64,000 nucleotides of DNA from Ideonella sp. (GTDB lineage: Bacteria > Pseudomonadota > Gammaproteobacteria > Burkholderiales > Burkholderiaceae_C), in contig JABTUY010000001.1 in the NCBI GenBank assembly GCA_015075165.1, positions 682,001 through 746,000 on the forward strand. The letters are read 5' to 3'. Positions 15,959 to 25,275 of the stretch are shown here, in pieces. Each line of letters begins with the position of its first letter. Position 1 is the stretch's first letter. The notes under the pieces were generated by a model that was not told the DNA's origin, searched no databases, and saw nothing but the letters and a program-made list of their open reading frames with translations. Made by a program: the position numbers and the translations under genes.

Positions 15959-18613
15959 CTATAGGCCGTACTTCTCGCGCCTGCGCGTGAAGGCCTCGCG
16001 ACCGCCTTCGAGGATGCTGGCGGCAAGCTCCTTCACCGCCGATGCATCGATGGAGCCGGAGGCGAGCAACTTTGAGCGACCGTCCTCTTCCTGAAGTACG
16101 CCAATCCACTCCGCGTCCCCGAAGACGGGGATGTTGGCGTTGTGCGTGGCAAAGATGTACTGCCGCTTGGTCTTGCTCGCGCGAAGTTCATTGACGATGT
16201 GCTCGGCGATGAACGCGTTGTCGAGATTGTCCTCAGGCTGATCGATGATCAGCGGGTCGGGATTGTCGAGAAGCAGCAGGTGGAGAATCGCCGTGCATTG
16301 CTGGCCGGTCGAAAGCCTGCCCACTTCGCGATAGTTCTCCGTTTCGCGAGATACATTGAGCAGCAGTTCCATCCGCTCCGGCAACTCGAGCTCTTCAAGT
16401 TGACGGACCGTGGCCGCGGGCAGGTCCGCCAACGCATCTGCCACCTGCTTCTGCATGCCGACCTTCTTGAATGTCGCGAGCAACGGCTCACCACCCTGGC
16501 GTATGAGGTTCACGAGTTCGGCAACGGAGACGCTATCCGCGTCCTCGATCCACGCAAGTCGCTTCTCCGCAATGCCGTCTAGCCCGCACCCAAGCAGAAA
16601 GTCCTTCAGCGGGGAGCGAACGCGTTCAGGCTCGAAGTCGATACGAAGCTGCCCCTCAAGCCTCTTGTTGAGGGCTTTCACAGCCTTGGTCAGGTCTGTC
16701 CATCGCCCGTTCCGTGCTTTCGCAAGCTTCTGAAGGAGGTTGGCGCGATCCTTGTTCAGGGTGAGGAGCTTCGCCTCATGCGCTGTCTTCTGCGCGCCGA
16801 GGGGCTGCAACTTGGCAAGTTCACCGGACACCTTCTTGTATTCATTCGCGAGTTGCGCGACTGACTTGCCCTTCAGTGCCGGAAGCTTGTTGACTGCAAC
16901 GTTGAAGGCCTGCTCGCCGTCGGACATCTGCTTGTCAAACGCAAGCTTCGCCTTGTCGTACTTGTCGCGAGCGTTCGTCAGAGCCGCTTGGGCGTCAGCA
17001 GCAGCCTTGATGGCGACGCTCCTTGCCTCCCAAATCACGGCGGTGAAGGCATCCAGGACGCCGGCAGGCGCCTCGTCGGGCAAAGCCGGTTCGTCATCGT
17101 CTTCGAGCGCAGCCTTGAACTCGTCCGCCGAGACCTCTATGGACTGCAATGCCTCGCTTATCGCGGCGACATAGGCTCGTTGCGCTTCGCGTGCTTTGAC
17201 CTGCTTCAGCTCGCCATCGAGACCGAGCTTCTGAAAGGACTTCTCCTTGTCATGCAGGGCAGGCACCTGCAGGAGTTTGTGAGAGATCTCGGCAACCTTT
17301 GCTTCAAGCGTGTCGATCTCCTCCCGGTTCTTGCGCAGAGATGCCTGAATGCCTGCCAGCTCCTGCTTCACGCTGGCGTCATCCGGAAGGAATCGGCCTA
17401 GCAAATTCGCCTTCGCCTGGTCGTTCTGGACGATGGCGAGCAGCTCGTTTTGTCCATAGACCTCAACACGCGGTAAGACATCCTTTGGCGACAACTGAAG
17501 CACCTTCCCCTGCTCGTCAAGTACCTTCGCGGGCTCGCCGTGATAGCGGGAGACAACGTATTGCTCGCAGTTTTGCTGAAAGGATGTGAGCGTGATCTCG
17601 ATGCCCGCCTTCTCTTTGGCGAAATTCGCATCGATGACCCCAGCATGGGCGCGCAGCGCGTCCTTGCTGCTTGGCGCGAGTTCCAGGGCGTACCTGATCG
17701 CCTCGATCAGCGTTGACTTGCCCGTCCCGCGCCCGCCGACGACAGCATTCAGATTCGGCGAGAGATCAAGCTCAAGGTCTTCAAGGTAGCCGCGCCGGAC
17801 CACGATGCGATCTATGCGCGAGTAGTAGGTAGGGTTGACTTCGTGACTCAGCCGCACGCGTGACTCCGGATCACGGCAGGCAAGACGCAAAGCGTCGAGC
17901 GTGGGCTCCGTCATCTTGACCCATGAGTACGATCGCGCATTGTCAAGGTCATCCGGCTTGCGTACATCCTTGCTGTTGATCAGCGCAATCTTGCGCTCAC
18001 GCTTGTACTGGGCGTTCTTGTTTCTCAGAATCTTCTGGGCTTCGGGCTCCGGGATGGCATCGACATCGGCTGGAATCTGCGCAGCCAGTACCTTGTCGCA
18101 GTCGCACCAAATGTGAGTGAGGCCTCCCCCGTCCTGCTGCAGTCGCAGAAGTCCGCTCGCGCCGGTTGCGTGGGCTGCGTACCAGAATCCTCCTTGCTTG
18201 GCGACCTTCTCCGCAATCGCAAGGCAGCCAAGTGTGGACGGGTCGGTCTTCTTCCCTCCAGCGGGCAGGCCGAGCGCGCCCAAGTGCTGATTCAAGGTAT
18301 TGATCGGGGTGCCCGCCGGGTACAGGCAAACCATGTGTACCTTCTCGGTACTGGCGATCTCGAAGCCGGGAAAGACAACGATGCCCTCGGCCTCAAGAGC
18401 CTGCCGCAGCTTCTCGACACCTTCGACGCAACCGTGGTCGGCGATGCCAACGACCTGAATCTCGCTCTTGATGCAGCCCGCAACCAGCGCGGTGTTGTAG
18501 GTGTCTTCTGGAAGGCCGTGGGCCGCGCCCTGCCCCTGGTACTGCTGCGCGTAAGTCCAGGGGTTCACCTGCAGCGCGCACTTCCAGAACTTGGCATATG
18601 GAGCACTCGTCAT
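15959..18613 (-). CDS. PHP-domain/SMC-like ATPase (TrlF-like) of the type I R-M locus
   Basis: The 884-residue protein starts at ATG 18613, overlapping the hsdR stop by 4 nt. The N-terminal 240 residues form a PHP-type phosphoesterase domain: GIADHG (D59, H60), FPGFEI (E85), H93 and AAHATG (H148) are visible. The usual first motif (DLHxHT) is replaced by QGQGAAHG, and the last (SDAH-like) reads NSKDV. An ABC/SMC-type ATPase follows: Walker A VVGGRGTGKSTL (about 291-302), a helical middle region of about 300 residues, signature LSTGQQ, Walker B LIIDQPEDNLD and switch FATHNANIPV. Such PHP-ATPase proteins are known beside type I restriction genes and are named TrlF-like in some databases. A defence accessory role is likely but untested here. 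Confidence 0.85.
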   Translation of the reverse strand: MTSAPYAKFWKCALQVNPWTYAQQYQGQGAAHGLPEDTYNTALVAGCIKSEIQVVGIADHGCVEGVEKLRQALEAEGIVVFPGFEIASTEKVHMVCLYPAGTPINTLNQHLGALGLPAGGKKTDPSTLGCLAIAEKVAKQGGFWYAAHATGASGLLRLQQDGGGLTHIWCDCDKVLAAQIPADVDAIPEPEAQKILRNKNAQYKRERKIALINSKDVRKPDDLDNARSYSWVKMTEPTLDALRLACRDPESRVRLSHEVNPTYYSRIDRIVVRRGYLEDLELDLSPNLNAVVGGRGTGKSTLIEAIRYALELAPSSKDALRAHAGVIDANFAKEKAGIEITLTSFQQNCEQYVVSRYHGEPAKVLDEQGKVLQLSPKDVLPRVEVYGQNELLAIVQNDQAKANLLGRFLPDDASVKQELAGIQASLRKNREEIDTLEAKVAEISHKLLQVPALHDKEKSFQKLGLDGELKQVKAREAQRAYVAAISEALQSIEVSADEFKAALEDDDEPALPDEAPAGVLDAFTAVIWEARSVAIKAAADAQAALTNARDKYDKAKLAFDKQMSDGEQAFNVAVNKLPALKGKSVAQLANEYKKVSGELAKLQPLGAQKTAHEAKLLTLNKDRANLLQKLAKARNGRWTDLTKAVKALNKRLEGQLRIDFEPERVRSPLKDFLLGCGLDGIAEKRLAWIEDADSVSVAELVNLIRQGGEPLLATFKKVGMQKQVADALADLPAATVRQLEELELPERMELLLNVSRETENYREVGRLSTGQQCTAILHLLLLDNPDPLIIDQPEDNLDNAFIAEHIVNELRASKTKRQYIFATHNANIPVFGDAEWIGVLQEEDGRSKLLASGSIDASAVKELAASILEGGREAFTRRREKYGL

Positions 18614-21558
18614 GATGCGTGCACCGCCAGGTGGGTCTGGATGACGGTCATCGCCATGATGTCGAAGATGCCGCCCGTGTCGGTGTATTTCGGATCGGCC
18701 AATTCTTCGTACCGCGCGAGCCCGTTGTACGAGACACGGATTTCGCCGTTGACCTGGCCGCGATACGCGCCATCAAGAAAGATGCGGTCGTCGCGGTGCG
18801 CCTGCACCGTGCTGGCTATGCCGGTGTCGGCGACCTTCTCATCCGTGACCTGTCGGATGTAGAGGGCCTCTTCGTCACTGATGCTGAACTTGGCGCGGAT
18901 GTCGGCGATCATCTCCTGCACCGTAGCCTTTGCCGGTGGCGGCCCTGAGCCCTTCTTGCCGCCGCCTCCTTTGGGCTTGACGACGCCGGGGACAGGCTGC
19001 ACCTCGCCCTGGTACTCAACGGCAGCCTTGACGACTTCGGTCTGCCGAATCTGCTGCATCAGCTCGGACACGCTGCCCTGCTTGATGAGCTGCGGGCCGA
19101 CGTACTCTGCGAAGGCCGAGAACTCCTTGATCTCAACCGGATAGGTGAAGAAGCAACTGAGGAAGTGAAACGCCTTGACGAGCCGCCCCAGGAGGTACAC
19201 GTAGGCCTTACGGTCGTCGATGGAAGCGTAGTGCGACAGGAAGCGTGTGCGCAAAGCATGGACGGCGGACTGAACCTGCGCGTCGATCCCCGTTGCGCAG
19301 AGGCCAACCAAGGCATGTGCGTCGGCCTGCGCGAAAAGGCCCTTGGCGATGATGTCGGCATGAAGCCTGACGCAGAGGTCGGGATCGGGATCATCCGGAA
19401 CGAAGGGCGTGCCTTGCCGGTACTTGGCGAATGCCTTGAGGATGGCCGTAGCGTTGTTGGTGAAGTCAACGACGACAACATCCTTCTTGCCCTCGTGGCT
19501 GCGGTTCAGTCGGGAAACCGTCTGAACGGCGTTGCGGTCAACCACAGGCTTGTCGAGGAACATCCCCGCGAGCAAGGGCTGATCGAATCCCGTCTGGAAC
19601 TTGTTGGCGACGACCATCAGGCGGAAGCTGTCGCCCTCGAAGCGATCCTCGATCAGCTCGCCGTCCGCAAGCTCGTTGACGGCGTGCTCGCTCACCGATT
19701 CGTTCGTCTCCGGATGAACGAAGTCAGAGAAGGCGTAGAGGACCTTGTAGTCCGCGCCGCGCTCCTTGAGCTTCTCTCTGATGATGTTGAAGTAGCGCAG
19801 GCCCGCGACGCGGGATGTGGCGACGATCATTGCCTTGGCCCGACCTCCGACGAGCGGCTTGATGTTCTCCTCGAAAATGCGGAGCATCACCTCGGCCTTG
19901 TACTGGATCAGGCCGTCGTCCTGGAAGGCGACGTTCTGGAGCGCCTTCGCAATGACTCCCTTTGGGTAAAGCTTCTCCTCGTCGGGCTTGGGCACGACGG
20001 GGCAATGCATGTTGTAGAGCGTCTTGTAGGAAATGATGCTGGCGGCCACATCGACGATGTAGCCCTCGGCGATGGCTTCGGCTTCGGTGTAGGTGTCGAA
20101 GGGCGCCCCGAACAGCGTGACGGTCGCGGGCGCAGGCGTGGCGGTGAACGCCACGAACAACTGATTGCGGTCGTGCTCACGGATGATCTTGGCGATCTTC
20201 TCCTCGTCGTCCTTGCCATCGTCCTGAGCGTCTTCCGCGTCGGGGTCGTCCCGCTTGCGGAACGGCACGCGGATGGCTGCACCCATCTGCCCTTCCTGCG
20301 AGCGATGCGCCTCGTCGATCAGGAACGCAACGCGTAGCGCCTTGAGGTCCGGACGTTTCTCGATCTCCTCCAGCACCCAGGCGAATTTCTGCTGGGTGGT
20401 CACGATGATCGGTTTGCGCTCTGTGAGGAAGCGCGGCAGGTCCTCGGCCTTGCGGGCGAGCCCGACTACGTTGCGTAGGTGGGTGAAGTTCTCGATGTCA
20501 TCGCGGATGTTGGTGTCGAGCGACTTGCGATCCGTGAGGATGAAGATCACGTCCACTAGCTTCGCGCTCGTACTCGTGTCCGCCCGATAGAGGCTGTGCA
20601 GGCGGTCGGCGAGCCAGCAGATGGAGAGCGTCTTTCCGCTGCCCGCCGAGTGGTTAATGAGGTACTTGCGCCCGATCTCGCCCGACGACGTGAAGTGCGC
20701 GAGCGCGTCGTCGGCAACCTTGCGCACCATCCGGCTCTGGTGATAGCGGGGGGCGATGGTATATGGGGGGCGTTCCGGCTTGTCCTCTTCCGCGTCGCGC
20801 CTGGGAACGCGCAAGAGAAAGAAGGACAGCATCTCCAGAAGCCGATCCCGGGAGAGGACCTCCCTGTACAGGAACTCGACCGGGTACTCCTTGCCGTTCT
20901 TCCTGATCGGCTCGTTGGTGAGGCCGGTGTTGTGCCAGCGGAAGTTCTCGACGCGGCGCGGGTCGGTCGCCGCCATCACGTCGCTGGTATCGGCGGCGAG
21001 GTACAAGAACGGGTGCTGGAAGGCACGATGGCTGTGGTCGCGTGCAGCGAACTGGGCCACCGCGTCATGCACGTTCTGATTCTTCTCATGCTTCAACTCA
21101 AGGGCGACGATCGGAAGCCCGTTCAAGAAAAGAACGAAGTCGATCTCCTTGTTGGCGTCGCCGAAGTAGAAGTGAGGCCTGAAGGTGATGCGGTTCTCGC
21201 CGTACTTCTTGGCGGCGGCGCTCTCTTGTGAGCGCGGCTTGGGGTAGTACAGGCGAAACTCCAGCCCGCGCACTTGCAGCCCGTGGCGGAAGATCAGCCA
21301 CAGCGGTGTGTGCTCAAGCTCCTTGCGCAGTGCGCGGAAGATTTCCTCCCGAGCGTCAGTGCCGTAGTCGGCGGCGAGCTTCTTGATCTGTTCCGCCTGC
21401 GTTGCGTTCAAGAACGCCCACAGATGATCTTCGACGATGCAATGATCGATGTCGGTGATGTCGGCCTGTTCGAGGACGCCGTAGCCATGCTCGCGGACCA
21501 GGAAGTCCGCGATGTGCTTCTGAAACACAAACTCCGGCGGCTTCGCGCTCTTAGCCAT
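18610..21558 (-). CDS. hsdR: Type I restriction enzyme HsdR subunit
   Basis: The 982-residue protein is full length for HsdR. The N-terminal PD-(D/E)xK nuclease is seen as EIDFVLFLNGLPIVALELK with D140, E154 and K156. The SF2 translocase has Walker A NHSAGSGKT (K309), DEAH at 415-418 (FLIDEAHRS), motif III VAFTATPAP and motif VI VSRLNRSHEGK. A linker GGGGKKGSGPPPAKA near residue 890 separates the C-terminal domain. HsdR cuts DNA after ATP-driven translocation when the HsdM2S complex finds an unmethylated site. It overlaps hsdS by 8 nt and the TrlF-like gene by 4 nt, so all are one operon. No inactivating change is seen. Confidence 0.96.
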   Translation of the reverse strand: MAKSAKPPEFVFQKHIADFLVREHGYGVLEQADITDIDHCIVEDHLWAFLNATQAEQIKKLAADYGTDAREEIFRALRKELEHTPLWLIFRHGLQVRGLEFRLYYPKPRSQESAAAKKYGENRITFRPHFYFGDANKEIDFVLFLNGLPIVALELKHEKNQNVHDAVAQFAARDHSHRAFQHPFLYLAADTSDVMAATDPRRVENFRWHNTGLTNEPIRKNGKEYPVEFLYREVLSRDRLLEMLSFFLLRVPRRDAEEDKPERPPYTIAPRYHQSRMVRKVADDALAHFTSSGEIGRKYLINHSAGSGKTLSICWLADRLHSLYRADTSTSAKLVDVIFILTDRKSLDTNIRDDIENFTHLRNVVGLARKAEDLPRFLTERKPIIVTTQQKFAWVLEEIEKRPDLKALRVAFLIDEAHRSQEGQMGAAIRVPFRKRDDPDAEDAQDDGKDDEEKIAKIIREHDRNQLFVAFTATPAPATVTLFGAPFDTYTEAEAIAEGYIVDVAASIISYKTLYNMHCPVVPKPDEEKLYPKGVIAKALQNVAFQDDGLIQYKAEVMLRIFEENIKPLVGGRAKAMIVATSRVAGLRYFNIIREKLKERGADYKVLYAFSDFVHPETNESVSEHAVNELADGELIEDRFEGDSFRLMVVANKFQTGFDQPLLAGMFLDKPVVDRNAVQTVSRLNRSHEGKKDVVVVDFTNNATAILKAFAKYRQGTPFVPDDPDPDLCVRLHADIIAKGLFAQADAHALVGLCATGIDAQVQSAVHALRTRFLSHYASIDDRKAYVYLLGRLVKAFHFLSCFFTYPVEIKEFSAFAEYVGPQLIKQGSVSELMQQIRQTEVVKAAVEYQGEVQPVPGVVKPKGGGGKKGSGPPPAKATVQEMIADIRAKFSISDEEALYIRQVTDEKVADTGIASTVQAHRDDRIFLDGAYRGQVNGEIRVSYNGLARYEELADPKYTDTGGIFDIMAMTVIQTHLAVHAS

Positions 21559-22876
21559 ACGCCACCGCCTTCTTGTCCTGCGCGACAGGGACGCGCCGCT
21601 GCCCGGTAACGTACTCGTGGATCAGCGACTTACGGTAGCCGGTCAGCGTCTCGATCTGCTGCCGCAGCACGTCGATGACTGACCGTACTTCGGCAGTCTT
21701 CTTGTCAAGGTACTGAGCAATCTCCCGCTGCTCGTCGCGAGGGGGGAACGGAGCGAAGTTCGTTCCGATGCGGACGTAGTTCAGATTGAGCTGCGTAGTA
21801 AGGACTGCTGAACGGAGCAAGACACTCTTCATCGCCCTCATGAGATAGAAGAGGAAATCGAGATCGGTGTTGTGGTCTGGGACGAGACCGACCATGCTGT
21901 CGGGAAAGCAAGCCTCAAAGTCGAGGATTGCAACGTCGCCGACGTTTGCAGCTATGGACATGACAAGAGTTCCCTTGGGGAACATCTTGCTGACGCTGAA
22001 CCCCAGTTCGTTCAGCGATTGTGAGTAGCTCAGAATGTACTTTTCAGCGGCGGTGATGTCGCCCGTTTGGACGAAGGGGTAGTCACCGTCATAGAGCGCG
22101 GGGTCGTTGCGGGGCCTGTGGCTGAACTTGCCCCGCATTAGCTCACAACGGCGCTTGATCTGCTGCACCTTCCAATGCGCGGGCACGCACTCAAGCCAGT
22201 CGAGACCGGACGACGTCGTCGGCACGTCGTCAGTGAGCCCGCGCGTGGTTGCCCGAACGATGGCCGATTCGAGCACCGCTTTGAGCGTCTCAATCTGCTG
22301 CCCCTTCGCGACGATTGCCCCGTCAATCGCCTTGCAGCTTCGGTCAAGGAACTCGACGATTTGACGTTGCTCGGAGAGCGGAGGGAGGTGCAGCCGCGTG
22401 TCCTTCAGGAAGCGCGACGACACTCGCTTCTGCCCGGCTGCGCCGGACATGTTCTCGGCGGCGTAGGCTCGGTAGATGGGATTGAAGGTGTAGTAGTAGA
22501 GGAACTTCCCGTCGACTTCGTGATTCGGCCTAAGGACGTGAAACTCTGTGCTGCCGAAAGCGTAGCGTGTCGGTAAGTTCGGAACGAGAGCACCCTTGCC
22601 GTTCTCCATGCATGGCGTGATCTTGGCGAAGATCACGTCGCCCTGCTCGAAAAGCGGTAGTCCCGCGCTGATGCTCGCAAAGTCCTGCACGGACGACACA
22701 TCAAGGTCGCCGAACTCCGAAACGAGCTCCATGGGCAGGACGACGCAACGTTCGTCGGGCTCTGGCGAACCTTGTGAGAAGCCCGGCGAAAGCTCCGTGA
22801 CGTTGCGAACACGGCTACGCCGCCACTCTTGCGGCGGGCGGTTCAGCCATGGTGCGTCAACCTGAAGTGCACTCAC
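21551..22876 (-). CDS. hsdS: Type I restriction specificity subunit HsdS
   Basis: The chosen start is GTG 22876, which overlaps the hsdM stop as GTGA; a longer frame exists but would extend deep into hsdM. The product has 441 residues with two target recognition domains. The conserved repeat ends appear as PPLSEQRQIVEFLDRSCKAIDGAI near the middle and PPRDEQREIAQYLDKKTAEVRSVI near the C-terminus, each followed by a long helix (QQIETLKAVLESAIV and QQIETLTGYRKSLIHEYVTG). The two halves would bind a bipartite target. The target sequence cannot be read from the protein. hsdR follows with an 8-nt overlap. Confidence 0.95.
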   Translation of the reverse strand: MSALQVDAPWLNRPPQEWRRSRVRNVTELSPGFSQGSPEPDERCVVLPMELVSEFGDLDVSSVQDFASISAGLPLFEQGDVIFAKITPCMENGKGALVPNLPTRYAFGSTEFHVLRPNHEVDGKFLYYYTFNPIYRAYAAENMSGAAGQKRVSSRFLKDTRLHLPPLSEQRQIVEFLDRSCKAIDGAIVAKGQQIETLKAVLESAIVRATTRGLTDDVPTTSSGLDWLECVPAHWKVQQIKRRCELMRGKFSHRPRNDPALYDGDYPFVQTGDITAAEKYILSYSQSLNELGFSVSKMFPKGTLVMSIAANVGDVAILDFEACFPDSMVGLVPDHNTDLDFLFYLMRAMKSVLLRSAVLTTQLNLNYVRIGTNFAPFPPRDEQREIAQYLDKKTAEVRSVIDVLRQQIETLTGYRKSLIHEYVTGQRRVPVAQDKKAVAYG

Positions 22877-24849
22877 GACGCCAACCCTTCTAGCAGGGTC
22901 TCGGCTTGCTTCTCCAGCGCCCAAAACTTGGCAAGAAGCTCCTTGGTTGGAGTCGGGGCGGTGTAGCGATAGAAGTACTTGTTCGGCAGGACTTCGTAGC
23001 CAAGCTGTGGGCTGTCTTCCCAGCGGACGATCGGCCTAGCGATCTCGCGCTTGAGGAACGCTTCGATGTCCTGGCCGTGGGGGATGTACTCGTCATCCTT
23101 GACGTAGTGGCGGTGCGTCCACTCGACCGCGACGACTTCAGCACCATCCGTTATCAGTTCCTTGAACTTCTTGGTCGCGCTGTCCTTGGGCGTGAGGGTC
23201 AGCGTCTTGACTTCCTCGGTCTTGCCTATGCGCATGCGGGCGCGGAAGATCAGGTCGCTCTCGTAGAAATCCTGCTCCTTCTTGAGATTGGCAGCGGTGA
23301 AGGCCTTGTCGTAGGCCTCGGTGATCGTGACGGGCTGGTCGTTCTCGTCGAACTGCCAGAACACGACGCTGACCTTGTGATACGCGAAATCCTCGCGCCG
23401 GAAAATCTTGACTGTCTCATCCGCGTAACCTGCCTTCCAGCCGTCGCGGTAGCGGTCCTCGATCCACTTGCGGTGCGCGTCAGTGATGCGGTTGCGCTTG
23501 TTGCCGAAGGCTCGTGGCTCCTTTTCGTACTGCTGCCGCGCGTCGACTAGCATGACGCGCCCTTTGTGGGCCGCAGACTTGTCATTCCGGAGCAGCCACA
23601 CATAGGTGAAGATGCCCGTGTTGTAGAAGAGCTGATCGGGAAGCATGACGATGGCATCGAGCCAGTCGTTCTCCAGAATCCAGCGGCGAATTTCGCTTTC
23701 GCCCCCGCCGCAGTCGCCATTCGACAACGGCGAGCCATTGAAGATGATGGCGATGCGGCTGGAGCCCTTGTCCGGGTCCTTCATCTTTCCGAGCATGGTC
23801 TGCAAGAACAGGAGCGCCCCATCGGTGACGCGCGGCATACCCGCGCGGTAGCGACTCTTCTCCAGCTTGCGGGCCTCGGTCTCGTAGCCGTCCTTGCCGC
23901 CCCAGGTCACGCCGAACGGCGGGTTGGAGAGCATGAAGTCAAAGCGGTACTTGGTTTCGGGGAGCTGATCACCGGGCTCCTTGCTGCGAGGATCGTGCGG
24001 GATCAGCGAGTTGCCGAGGTGAACCTTGGCTTGCGTGTCGTTCTTGATAAGCAGGTCCGCCTGGCATATGGCGTAGTTCGTCGGTGAAAGCTCCTGCCCG
24101 TGCACGGTCACGAACTTTTCGACGTTGGCCCGCTGCTGCTGCGTCTTGGCGCGGTCGAGCAGGTGCTCCTTAGCGACCGACAGCATGCCGCCTGTGCCGC
24201 AGGCCGGGTCGTAGATCGAAAGGTGCTTGTCCGGAATGGGAATGTCGAGCAACTCGACCATCAGCCGGACGACCTCGCGCGGCGTGAAGTGCTCCCCCGC
24301 TTCCTCGCCGCTTTGCTCCGAGAAGCGTCGGAGCAGCTCTTCGTAGACATAGCCCATCTCCAGGGGAGACAGCTTGTCGGGGCCTAGCGCCAGTTCCTTG
24401 TACTGGTTGAGGATAGGGGCAAGGCGGTTGTTCTTGACCATCTGGCCAATGGTGGCCCGATAGTTGAAGTGCTCGATGATGTCATCGACGTTCTTCGAGA
24501 ACCCATTGATGTAGGCCCGGAAGTTCTCTTCGAGGAGGGTGTGATCCTCTTCGTACACCTTGCGGAGTGTCCAGTCGGTGGTGTTGGAGAAGGGCGCTTC
24601 GCTCTTCTCCAGACCCTTGACCAGCTTCGCAAGCTCCTTGTCTGTGATGCTGGGCCGCTTCGCCTTCACCTCCGTCGCGCGGTCCTCGCGCCACTTGATG
24701 AGGACGCATTCGAGGCGGCGAATGACGATCATGGGGAGTACGACGCTCTGGTACTCGTAGGCCTTGAACTTCCCGCGCAGACGTTCCGCCGACTTCCAGA
24801 TTTCGTCGGCGAGGCTGTCGAGCTTGAGTTTGTTGAGGGACAGGGTCAT
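22873..24849 (-). CDS. hsdM: Type I DNA adenine methyltransferase HsdM
   Basis: The 658-residue protein starts at ATG 24849, 14 nt after the HigA-like gene. The N-terminal HsdM helical domain is followed by the N6-adenine methyltransferase domain: GEHFTPREVVRLMVELL (about 185-201), SAM motif I DPACGTGGML (214-223) and catalytic NPPF (309-312). The C-terminal 150 residues contain the HsdM tail that contacts HsdS. It both protects host DNA and forms the restriction core with HsdS and HsdR. The type I subfamily cannot be decided by eye. Third-position GC is lower here than in the flanking transfer genes, which suits acquired cargo. Confidence 0.96.
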   Translation of the reverse strand: MTLSLNKLKLDSLADEIWKSAERLRGKFKAYEYQSVVLPMIVIRRLECVLIKWREDRATEVKAKRPSITDKELAKLVKGLEKSEAPFSNTTDWTLRKVYEEDHTLLEENFRAYINGFSKNVDDIIEHFNYRATIGQMVKNNRLAPILNQYKELALGPDKLSPLEMGYVYEELLRRFSEQSGEEAGEHFTPREVVRLMVELLDIPIPDKHLSIYDPACGTGGMLSVAKEHLLDRAKTQQQRANVEKFVTVHGQELSPTNYAICQADLLIKNDTQAKVHLGNSLIPHDPRSKEPGDQLPETKYRFDFMLSNPPFGVTWGGKDGYETEARKLEKSRYRAGMPRVTDGALLFLQTMLGKMKDPDKGSSRIAIIFNGSPLSNGDCGGGESEIRRWILENDWLDAIVMLPDQLFYNTGIFTYVWLLRNDKSAAHKGRVMLVDARQQYEKEPRAFGNKRNRITDAHRKWIEDRYRDGWKAGYADETVKIFRREDFAYHKVSVVFWQFDENDQPVTITEAYDKAFTAANLKKEQDFYESDLIFRARMRIGKTEEVKTLTLTPKDSATKKFKELITDGAEVVAVEWTHRHYVKDDEYIPHGQDIEAFLKREIARPIVRWEDSPQLGYEVLPNKYFYRYTAPTPTKELLAKFWALEKQAETLLEGLAS

Positions 24850-24863
24850 TCGTTCTTCTCTTT

Positions 24864-25187
24864 CTAGGCAGCCTGAGTCTGCTTTGTTGTTCTGCGTAAG
24901 CGTTGACCGGTCCGCGTGGGCAGCACGCCGATTTCGCGGCCCGCCTCGGCCTTGGCGACCTGCAGGTCGAAGCGCGCCTGCAGCGTCATCCAGAACTCTG
25001 GTTCGTTCCCGAACCAGTGAGCAAGACGAAGCGCAGAGTCGCCGGTGATGCCGCGCTTGCCGTTCACGATCTGCGTGATCCGGTTCGCGGGCACGTGAAG
25101 CTGCCGGGCCAGCTCGGTCGGTGTGACGCCGATGGCCTCAAGCTTGTGCGCCAGGACTTCGCCTGGATGACGGGCGGCAACTGTCAT
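24864..25187 (-). CDS. higA: HigA/VapI-family HTH antitoxin-like regulator
   Basis: The 107-residue protein matches the HigA family: HPGEVLAHKLEAIGVTPTELARQLHVPANRITQIVNGKRGITGDSALRLAHWFGNEPEFWMTLQARFDLQVA is the classical pattern, with an XRE HTH at about residues 20-60. In toxin-antitoxin loci a HigB (RelE-like) toxin gene lies next to it, but none is visible upstream; the 370 nt before it lack a HigB-like frame. Here it is the first gene of the hsd operon, 14 nt before hsdM. It may therefore act as an autoregulator that limits restriction expression. That role is inference. A GGAG-rich stretch lies about 40 nt upstream of the start, further than normal. Confidence 0.9.
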   Translation of the reverse strand: MTVAARHPGEVLAHKLEAIGVTPTELARQLHVPANRITQIVNGKRGITGDSALRLAHWFGNEPEFWMTLQARFDLQVAKAEAGREIGVLPTRTGQRLRRTTKQTQAA

Positions 25188-25246
25188 CGAAGGTGCGCTC
25201 GCGGGAGCATTCCGATGGCAGTCGCTCCTCTCCTTATGGTGCGAGC

Positions 25247-25275
25247 AGGGTATTCGTCCTGACGATGTACGTCAA
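25247..25275 (-). promoter_or_regulatory. Sigma70-like promoter for the higA-hsdM-hsdS-hsdR-trlF operon
   Basis: On the - strand TTGACG (25270-25275) is followed after exactly 17 nt by TACCCT (25247-25252). This lies 60 nt upstream of the HigA-like start. An AAGGAGAGGAG run at 25225-25235 comes next. The -35 is 5/6 to consensus and the -10 is 4/6. The higA product, an HTH protein, could bind here for autoregulation, but no clear palindrome overlaps it. Confidence 0.55.
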
